Source of the DNA: an uncultured Mycoplasmatota bacterium
Lineage (GTDB): Bacteria > Bacillota_I > Bacilli_A > RF39 > UBA660
Assembly: GCA_946407055.1 (NCBI GenBank)
Contig: CAMJMP010000067.1
Location: forward strand, 1 to 5,598
Direction of reading: 5' to 3'
Length of the DNA: 5,598 nucleotides
A program made the translations under genes and the position numbers. A model generated the notes under the pieces. It was not told where the DNA came from. It was given only the letters and a program-made list of their open reading frames with translations, and made no database searches. Positions within the stretch are counted from its first letter, which is position 1. Each line of letters starts with the position of its first letter. Shown piece by piece: positions 1 through 4,491 of the stretch.

Positions 1-316
1 TAATATCAGCACCTGTAATAACTGAACCTTCATTTTCAATTCTAATTGTTCCATTTACCACAGCAAATTCAGCTTCTTTTGCAGGAACTGTTAGTATAAC
101 TTGTTTAATAGGAAGACCTAATACATCTTCACATTTTTCAAATACTATTTGTAATGGTTTCATAAGTTCTTCTGGACTTTCAATAATAGCATCTTTTACC
201 CCATAACTAGGCTCTTCAGCTACTGCTAATATTGTTAAATCATTCTTAACAATTTCACCTACTACAAGCTTAATTGTATCTGATCCAATATCTAAACTTG
301 CCATTATCTTTCTCAT
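1..316 (-). CDS. ftsA: Cell division protein FtsA, N-terminal part (gene continues past the left edge)
   Basis: FtsA is an actin-like ATPase that anchors FtsZ filaments to the membrane and recruits later division proteins. I translated this edge frame by hand: 105 codons are open from the ATG at 314-316 to the window edge. The N-terminus has the actin-fold phosphate-1 signature SLDIGSDTIKLVVGE (residues 7-21). This is followed by the start of the FtsA-specific SHS2 (1C) region, with GLPIKQVILTVPAK near residues 67-80 and VITGADI at the visible end, which is FtsA-like and not MreB- or DnaK-like. The start is supported by AAGGAG at 324-329, seven bases upstream; a second in-frame ATG at 302-304 has no such site. 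The gene has its own promoter after the rplT terminator. ftsZ would be expected next, outside the window. Another FtsA/PilM-like actin homologue is the main alternative. Confidence 0.82.
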   Translation of the reverse strand, partial: MRKIMASLDIGSDTIKLVVGEIVKNDLTILAVAEEPSYGVKDAIIESPEELMKPLQIVFEKCEDVLGLPIKQVILTVPAKEAEFAVVNGTIRIENEGSVITGADI

Positions 317-344
317 AAAACCACTCCTTATTATACTACCCTTA

Positions 345-373
345 ATTATACTAAAAATAAGATAATAAATCAA
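345..373 (-). promoter_or_regulatory. Sigma-70/SigA-type promoter of ftsA
   Basis: On the minus strand TTGATT (368-373) is followed after 17 bases by TATAAT (345-350). Transcription would start near 338, giving a leader of about 20 nt that ends in the AAGGAG ribosome binding site of ftsA. The promoter sits directly after the terminator of the rplT operon, so ftsA appears to be a separate transcription unit. Confidence 0.7.
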
Positions 374-381
374 CCAACCAC

Positions 382-410
382 AAAAAAAGTAAGTATTAAA
401 TTACTTACTT
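382..410 (-). terminator. Intrinsic terminator of the infC-rpmI-rplT operon
   Basis: Read on the minus strand, AAGTAAGTA (402-410) and TACTTACTT (387-395) form a 9-bp stem around a six-base loop. The stem's last two Ts begin a run of seven Ts (382-388). The stem has few G:C pairs, but the T run is long. The rplT stop codon (TAA, 401-403) lies at the stem/loop border, so the gene and its terminator overlap. Confidence 0.75.
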
Positions 411-946
411 AATGCTTCAACTAATTCAGCTTTTTTCATTGAAGTATAACCTTCAATATTAGCCTTCTTAGCAGCTTCCTTTAAATCAGCTACAGTCATA
501 GATGCATAATCTACTTTTTTAGCTTCTTTTTTAGGAGCTTCTTTTTTTACTTCAGCCTTAGCTTCTTTCTTAGGAGTTGGAGTAACTTTACCAGCTAAAC
601 CATCCTTAGCTAATTTAACTAAATTTGCAAATGCTTTTTCATCTTCAATAGCGATTGTACTTAACATCTTTCTATTAACTTCAACACCTGCTTTAGTTAA
701 ACCATTGATAAATTGTGAATAACTAATGTCATTTGCTCTACAAGCAGCATTAATTCTTACAATCCATAACTTTCTGAAGTTTCTCTTATTTGCTTTTCTA
801 TCTCTAAAAGCATATACACCACTGTGGAATGTTTGTTCTTGAGCAGTCTTATATAGTCTGTGTTTAGAACCAAAATATCCTTTAGCAGCTTTTAATACTT
901 TTCTTCTTCTATTTTTAGAAACGTTTCCGCCTTTAACTCTTGCCAT
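401..946 (-). CDS. rplT: 50S ribosomal protein L20 with a C-terminal Rho_N/SAP-like extension
   Basis: L20 binds 23S rRNA early in assembly of the large subunit, and in Firmicutes it represses its own operon through the infC leader. Residues 1-117 are a full canonical L20: MARVKGG start, GYFGSKHRLY, YAFRDRKANKRNFRKLWI and NRKMLS. The usual family length is about 117-120 residues; this protein has 181. The extra part is a Lys/Ala/Glu/Pro linker (about 121-146), then about 35 residues (147-181) with the pattern TVADLKEAAKKANIEGYTSMKK-AELVEAL. That pattern resembles the helix-extended-loop-helix of Rho N-terminal and SAP nucleic-acid-binding domains. The gene lies 20 nt after rpmI. Its ribosome binding site AAGGGGG (957-963) is ten bases before the ATG. 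The L20 call is certain; the tail's function is inferred. Confidence 0.97.
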   Translation of the reverse strand: MARVKGGNVSKNRRRKVLKAAKGYFGSKHRLYKTAQEQTFHSGVYAFRDRKANKRNFRKLWIVRINAACRANDISYSQFINGLTKAGVEVNRKMLSTIAIEDEKAFANLVKLAKDGLAGKVTPTPKKEAKAEVKKEAPKKEAKKVDYASMTVADLKEAAKKANIEGYTSMKKAELVEALSK

Positions 947-966
947 ATTTTATTGTCCCCCTTCTA

Positions 967-1155
967 CTAGATAAAGTCTCTTAGACTTTTAGTATCTCCT
1001 TTAGCTAAGATTCCCTTATTTCTTCTTTGTCTTACTGCTTTTCTAGGGTCTTTAGCAGTCTTGTGGTTTCCACCAGATTTTTTATAAGCAACTGTACCAT
1101 TCTTTTTTAATTTAAGAACTTTACTTGATGCTTTATGTGTTTTTTGTTTTCCCAT
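967..1155 (-). CDS. rpmI: 50S ribosomal protein L35
   Basis: L35 is a small basic structural protein of the large ribosomal subunit. The 62 residues (the family usually has about 64-66) begin MGKQKTHKASSK and contain the family's Lys/Arg-rich body, including HKTAKDPRKAVRQRR and a C-terminal LAKGDTKSLRDFI. The position between infC and rplT is the conserved bacterial order. The start is supported by AAGGAAG at 1164-1170, eight bases before the ATG. The gap to infC is 23 nt and the gap to rplT 20 nt, with no terminator in either, so the three genes are cotranscribed. L35 is commonly translationally coupled with L20. Confidence 0.96.
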   Translation of the reverse strand: MGKQKTHKASSKVLKLKKNGTVAYKKSGGNHKTAKDPRKAVRQRRNKGILAKGDTKSLRDFI

Positions 1156-1178
1156 AATCTATACTTCCTTTTCTCTTT

Positions 1179-1703
1179 CTATTTTTTAGGTGCAAGCAAC
1201 ATTATCATTGTACGTCCTTCTAAAGCTGGTTGAGATTCGATAGTAGCGATATCTTCAAGTTCAGAAGCAAAACGTAACATAACTTCCTTACCAATTTCTG
1301 GATGAGTCATTTGTCTTCCTTTAAAACGAATTGAAACTTTGATCTTATGACCTTTAACTAAATACTCAGATGCATTCTTTTTACGCGTATTAAAGTCATG
1401 AATGTCGATTGTAGGAGATAATTGATACTCCTTAACATCCTTATTACTTTCTCTTTGTTTCTTTTGCGCTTCTTTAAGTTTCTTTTGTCTTTCGTAGCGA
1501 TACTTATTATAGTCCATTATTTTACCAACAGCAGGTACAGCATTACCATTCATTAACACTAAATCTAAACCTGCATAGTTAGCTAATGTTAATGCATCTG
1601 CTAAAGCCTTAACTCCCATTTGTTCTCCGTTTGGACCTATAACCATTAATTCTGCTACTTTGATTTGACCATTAATTGGTAACTCATTCTTATCCTTTGC
1701 TAT
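1179..1703 (-). CDS. infC: Translation initiation factor IF-3 with a non-canonical ATA (or ATC) start
   Basis: IF-3 binds the 30S subunit, prevents premature 50S joining and checks the start codon and initiator tRNA. From the proposed start the protein has 174 residues, close to the usual 170-180. The N-terminal domain has LPINGQIK, VIGPNGEQMGV and LDLVLMN. The linker is KIMDYNKYRYERQKK. The C-terminal domain has QLSPTIDIHDFNTRKKNA, KVSIRFKGRQMTHPEIG and a terminal LLAPKK. A strong GGAGGTG (1711-1717) lies just upstream, but no ATG, GTG or TTG follows it in frame: only ATC (1704-1706) and ATA (1701-1703). ATA lines up with the Met-Ser/Ala-Lys-Asp N-termini of Bacillus-type IF-3. Rare starts such as AUU are known for infC because IF-3 discriminates against them, giving autoregulation. 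An in-frame ATG at 1761-1763 would add 20 residues, but it would place the attenuator hairpin and the ribosome binding site inside the gene, so I reject it. Confidence 0.93.
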   Translation of the reverse strand: MAKDKNELPINGQIKVAELMVIGPNGEQMGVKALADALTLANYAGLDLVLMNGNAVPAVGKIMDYNKYRYERQKKLKEAQKKQRESNKDVKEYQLSPTIDIHDFNTRKKNASEYLVKGHKIKVSIRFKGRQMTHPEIGKEVMLRFASELEDIATIESQPALEGRTMIMLLAPKK

Positions 1704-1710
1704 GATAAAG

Positions 1711-1717
1711 CACCTCC
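1711..1717 (-). promoter_or_regulatory. Ribosome binding site that decides the infC start
   Basis: On the minus strand this is GGAGGTG, the best Shine-Dalgarno match in the operon. From GGAGG the spacer is six bases to ATC (1704-1706) and nine to ATA (1701-1703). Spacers for the neighbouring rpmI and rplT starts are eight and ten, which slightly favours ATA. The site lies only four bases after the attenuator hairpin and its T tract. Confidence 0.85.
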
Positions 1718-1721
1718 ATAC

Positions 1722-1753
1722 AATTAAAAAGGGCGAATACATAGTATCCACCC
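1722..1753 (-). terminator. Attenuator terminator in the infC leader
   Basis: On the minus strand GGGTGGATAC (1744-1753) and GTATTCGCCC (1731-1740) form ten continuous base pairs, two of them G:U, closed by the three-base loop TAT. Five Ts (1726-1730) and then AATT follow. This has the structure of a Rho-independent terminator placed between the promoter and infC. The 5' arm can instead pair with 1817-1824, or alternatively with 1810-1816, further upstream in the leader, so termination is likely conditional. Confidence 0.78.
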
Positions 1754-1785
1754 AAAAAGACATAATTTAATTCATTAAGCCTCTT

Positions 1786-1812
1786 ACCTATCATAACTTT
1801 CTACGATCAGGT
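1786..1812 (-). other. Stem-loop inside the infC leader (possible L20-binding element)
   Basis: On the minus strand ACCTGATCGTAG (1801-1812) pairs with TTATGATAGGT (1786-1796) across an AAAG loop. The 5' arm has one bulged G (1808) and the stem has two G:U pairs. The stem's 5' end overlaps the second CCACC segment, which can also pair with the terminator arm, so it may couple ligand binding to the terminator decision. A role as the rRNA-mimic site for L20 is inferred from the operon, not from a recognised motif. Confidence 0.5.
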
Positions 1813-1851
1813 GGATGTGGATACATCGCTTTCTTTTCAATAACAACATAG

Positions 1852-1880
1852 ATTATATAGTATTATTACCCTTTTGTCAA
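1852..1880 (-). promoter_or_regulatory. Perfect-consensus SigA promoter of infC-rpmI-rplT
   Basis: On the minus strand TTGACA (1875-1880) and TATAAT (1852-1857) are separated by exactly 17 bases, matching the vegetative consensus at all twelve positions. The predicted start is near 1845. The -35 box begins nine bases after the stop codon of the upstream helicase gene, with no terminator between them, so helicase transcripts may also run into this operon and would then meet the same leader attenuator. Confidence 0.88.
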
Positions 1881-1889
1881 CAACAATTA

Positions 1890-3920
1890 TTACTTTTTAT
1901 CTTTGACTGAGTAAACTATCAATTCATGTTGTGCTCTAGTACATGCTACATATAGTAAATTCTTCTCATTACGTTGATATTTACTCTCACTATCGCTATA
2001 TACTATAACACTATCAAACTCCAATCCTTTAGCCAAATAAGCTGGTAAAACGACTAATTCTTTATTAAATTCTTCACTTTGACTATTTAATAAAGATATC
2101 GGCATTTTTTCTTGTAGTTTTTCATATAATTCTTTAGCAGTATTACTATCTCTTGTTATTACTGCTACACTCTTATATTTATTTCTTAAATAATTTATAT
2201 CTTCTTCTAATTTATCTGCATTATCTCTTTGAATCAACGGTACTTTTTCCGTTTTTCTTATTGCACACACGTGATTTAATCCTAATATCTTGTTAGTAAA
2301 ATCAATTATCTCTGGACTAGAACGATAAGTCTTAGTTAATTGAATACATTTACTTTTATTAAATATGTTAGATAAGATATCTAAACTCTCATATTTATAG
2401 TACGGATTAATCGTTTGATTAACATCACCCAATATTGTAAAATTACTATTTCTAAATATTTTACTAATAATTAAATATTGTAGATAACTATAATCCTGTG
2501 CTTCATCTATTACTACTTGTTGAATATCTCTTTCATAAGGGAATCCTTCAAGTAATCCCTTCATATAAACAAATAATAATGCATCATCATAATTAATTAT
2601 TCTTCCCTTTTCAAACTCTCTTATTTCTTTATCATTCATTCTGATCTTACAGAAATCACTACAGAAGAAATTCAAATAAATGTCTTTATAATCTTTTCTA
2701 AAATTACTATTTTCCATAATTAACTTTCTATAAGTTAATTTCTTTTTAGTACTACCTTTGTAATTAGCTTCACTTAATTTAGTAGCTATTGTTTCAACTC
2801 TTTCAAAGAAAGGTAATGTACTATATCTATTATGTAACATATCATTGATATCATCTTTATACACATCATATATTTTATTTTCTGTAAAATCATTAATCAT
2901 TCTAGCATTTTCAATGTAATTAGCTATATATCTATTAATGTCATCTATAATGCCGTCACTTTGTTTATATGTGATTAAATCTACATTCGTTTCCACTCCT
3001 AGATAGTATTTTGCAATAAAATCCATAAATGGTTCAACACTTCTAAATTCTGTAATCGTATTACTTAAATAATCATTAAATGTTGTTTGTAATGTATTAT
3101 CTTCTCCCAATTCTGGTAATACGTTACTAATATATTCCGTAAATATTTGATTTGGTGAAAAGATTAATATATCATTACTTGTTAAGTTATTAATCTTATA
3201 CAATAAGAATGCAATTCTATGTAACGCTACACTTGTTTTACCAGAACCAGCAATTCCGGAAACAATCAATGTTTTATCTCTAACATTTCTAATAACGTTA
3301 TTTTGTTCTTGTTGAATTGTATTAACAATATTTTTCATTTTATCATTACTATCTGTTGCTAATACCTCTTGTAATAATTCATCATCAATACTGATTGAAT
3401 TATCAAACGCACTAATAAGTTCTCTGTCTTCTATTTTATATTGCCTTTTTCGTAGTAGTTCCCCTTTTATTAAGCCGCTAGGTGATGCATAAGCACATCT
3501 CCCTACTTCAAAATCATAGAAGATACTACATATTGGACTACGCCAGTCATAAATAATATTTCCATAATCCTCATCTTTTAAATACGTCAAACCAAGATAT
3601 ACACTATATCTTTGCTTATCTTCATCTTCAAAGACTATTGAAGCAAAGTAAGGACTGTCCTTAATCTTCATTAACTTTTTAAAGTATTCTCGGTCTCGCA
3701 AAAGATTATTTGCTTCAAGTTCACTCTCTACATTAACTGAGTTTAATTCTTGAACGTCCATGCCTCTTTTGTTTTCCCAAGCATACCTTCTGAATTCCTG
3801 CAGTTTTTCCTCATCTTCAAAAATATCCATTCCCATTCGCGATATCTTATCATCGAGCAATTTTAAGACTTCTTTCAGTCTTCTTTTTTCCAGGTCTAAT
3901 TCTTTTCCTGTTAAAGCCAT
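1890..3920 (-). CDS. helD: HelD-family RNA-polymerase-recycling ATPase (superfamily 1, UvrD/Rep-like)
   Basis: HelD binds RNA polymerase, inserts arms into its channels and uses ATP to free stalled or DNA-bound enzyme. From the ATG at 3918-3920 the protein has 676 residues; B. subtilis HelD is longer, at about 774. An N-terminal charged helical stretch (residues 3-88) would form the secondary-channel arm. The HelD-specific IYDWRSPI (123-130) and KRQYKI follow. The helicase core is complete: TIQQEQNNVIR Q-motif (201-211), Walker A GIAGSGKT (222-229), DEAQ (472-475), GDVNQTI (498-504), TYRSSPEI (531-538), AYLAKGLEFD (627-636) and VACTRAQHEL (658-667). The insert between Walker A and DEAQ would hold the clamp arm. 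An upstream GTG (3951-3953) would add 11 residues but has no ribosome binding site. The chosen ATG has only a weak G-rich site (GTGGGTG). A related UvrD-like ATPase is the alternative. Confidence 0.85.
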   Translation of the reverse strand: MALTGKELDLEKRRLKEVLKLLDDKISRMGMDIFEDEEKLQEFRRYAWENKRGMDVQELNSVNVESELEANNLLRDREYFKKLMKIKDSPYFASIVFEDEDKQRYSVYLGLTYLKDEDYGNIIYDWRSPICSIFYDFEVGRCAYASPSGLIKGELLRKRQYKIEDRELISAFDNSISIDDELLQEVLATDSNDKMKNIVNTIQQEQNNVIRNVRDKTLIVSGIAGSGKTSVALHRIAFLLYKINNLTSNDILIFSPNQIFTEYISNVLPELGEDNTLQTTFNDYLSNTITEFRSVEPFMDFIAKYYLGVETNVDLITYKQSDGIIDDINRYIANYIENARMINDFTENKIYDVYKDDINDMLHNRYSTLPFFERVETIATKLSEANYKGSTKKKLTYRKLIMENSNFRKDYKDIYLNFFCSDFCKIRMNDKEIREFEKGRIINYDDALLFVYMKGLLEGFPYERDIQQVVIDEAQDYSYLQYLIISKIFRNSNFTILGDVNQTINPYYKYESLDILSNIFNKSKCIQLTKTYRSSPEIIDFTNKILGLNHVCAIRKTEKVPLIQRDNADKLEEDINYLRNKYKSVAVITRDSNTAKELYEKLQEKMPISLLNSQSEEFNKELVVLPAYLAKGLEFDSVIVYSDSESKYQRNEKNLLYVACTRAQHELIVYSVKDKK

Positions 3921-3949
3921 AACACACCCACTTTCTACATAACAAAACT

Positions 3950-3985
3950 CCACTACGAATTTTGGCTAAAAATCCCCTATAGTGG
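3950..3985 (-). other. Possible hairpin in the helD 5' leader
   Basis: On the minus strand CCACTA (3980-3985) pairs with TAGTGG (3950-3955). Inside it GGATTTT pairs with AAAATTC (seven pairs, one G:U) around a five-base loop, leaving a lopsided internal loop. The element lies within the leader of about 100 nt, 29 bases before the chosen helD ATG, and would mask the alternative GTG start. No T run follows, so it is not a terminator. Its function is unknown and chance pairing in AT-rich DNA is possible. Confidence 0.35.
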
Positions 3986-4029
3986 CAATAATCTTCTTTT
4001 TCAATTGTCCAAAGTAAAAAGTCAAATTA

Positions 4030-4059
4030 ATTATATAAAGAAATAATTATTATTGTCAA
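4030..4059 (-). promoter_or_regulatory. SigA-type promoter of helD
   Basis: On the minus strand TTGACA (4054-4059) is followed after 18 bases by TATAAT (4030-4035). Both hexamers match consensus, and the spacer is one base longer than ideal. Transcription would start near 4023, leaving a leader of about 100 nt before the helD ATG. The promoter begins 11 bases after the terminator stem of the preceding gene. Confidence 0.75.
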
Positions 4060-4060
4060 T

Positions 4061-4098
4061 AGTAAAAATAAAAAAGGAGTGATTTTTCACTCCTTTTT
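4061..4098 (-). terminator. Strong intrinsic terminator after the DUF4176 gene
   Basis: AAAAAGGAGTGA (4071-4082) and its exact complement TCACTCCTTTTT (4087-4098) form a perfect 12-bp stem with a four-base loop. On the minus strand the T-rich tail is TTTTTATTTTTA, starting in the last stem bases, which marks it as the end of the leftward DUF4176 transcript. It begins ten bases after the stop codon. The opposite strand has a poorer T tract. Confidence 0.9.
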
Positions 4099-4107
4099 AT
4101 TTAATTC

Positions 4108-4470
4108 TTAAGCAAAAGGTCTAATAACATCAGAATCTGAAGTATCATCTTCTTTTGGTTCAGTATTAGCAGCAGGTGCCATAGAGTTTCCAGAAGATTC
4201 AATAGATGCAACTATTTGGTTAAGTTTTTCCTTAAACATCTTTTCTTCTTCATCTTCATAACCTAAGAAATAAATCTTATCTATTTGATCATGATCAAAT
4301 AAACATACTTGATTTGAACTTAAATATCCTTCTGGATATACGCATCCACTATAATCATAGATTTTTTCTTGGTTTTCTTGAGCTACTGAACAGAAACCTG
4401 TAATCATCGCTCTTTTCTTTCCGCCTTTTAGTAGTACCACAGTACCAATTGGTAAATATTTTTCTCTCAT
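4108..4470 (-). CDS. DUF4176 protein, probable type VIIb secretion accessory factor
   Basis: The 120 residues carry the DUF4176 pattern: LPIGTVVLLKGGKKRAMITGF (residues 6-26), IYDYSGCVYPEGYLSS (about 37-52) and an acidic DHDQIDKIYFLGYEDEEE segment (59-76). No signal peptide or membrane helix is visible, so it is likely cytosolic. The last 30 or so residues are low-complexity and acidic (Asn/Ala/Glu/Asp/Ser) and end IRPFA; most of this part lies beyond the family core. DUF4176 genes are typically found beside LXG/Esx effector genes in Firmicutes, and members have been reported as effector-binding accessory proteins or chaperones of type VIIb secretion. The start is strongly supported by AGGAGG seven bases upstream, and the gene begins 21 nt after the large repeat-rich gene, which points to a shared transcript and a functional pairing. 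The family call is from pattern recognition; the chaperone role is inferred. Confidence 0.8.
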   Translation of the reverse strand: MREKYLPIGTVVLLKGGKKRAMITGFCSVAQENQEKIYDYSGCVYPEGYLSSNQVCLFDHDQIDKIYFLGYEDEEEKMFKEKLNQIVASIESSGNSMAPAANTEPKEDDTSDSDVIRPFA

Positions 4471-4491
4471 TACTTTCCCTCCTACTCTTTT

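Larger units (their letters stand above)
1704..1846 (-). promoter_or_regulatory. infC-rpmI-rplT leader RNA, probable L20-type autoregulatory attenuator
   Basis: The leader of about 140 nt contains three structural elements, which I paired by eye. First, GTATCCAC (1817-1824) is perfectly complementary to GTGGATAC (1744-1751), an 8-bp long-range pairing that would disrupt the terminator; ATCCACC (1810-1816) offers an alternative 7-bp pairing to GGTGGAT (1746-1752). Second, a local stem-loop at 1786-1812 has 11 pairs with one bulged G and an AAAG loop. Third is the terminator at 1722-1753. In Bacillus the same operon is controlled by L20 binding a leader that mimics its 23S rRNA site and causing termination. 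The position and the attenuator design match, but I cannot verify the Rfam L20_leader consensus, and the direction of the ligand's effect is inference. Confidence 0.7.

Noticed and set aside
3760..3942. Plus-strand 60-codon open frame
   Set aside because: It lies antisense to the N-terminal part of helD, is rich in Ser/Phe/Leu as expected of reversed Lys/Glu codons, and has no ribosome binding site or family resemblance.
3951..3953. GTG as the start of helD
   Set aside because: No ribosome binding site lies upstream. The 11 added residues are unlike HelD N-termini, and the codon sits inside a possible hairpin.
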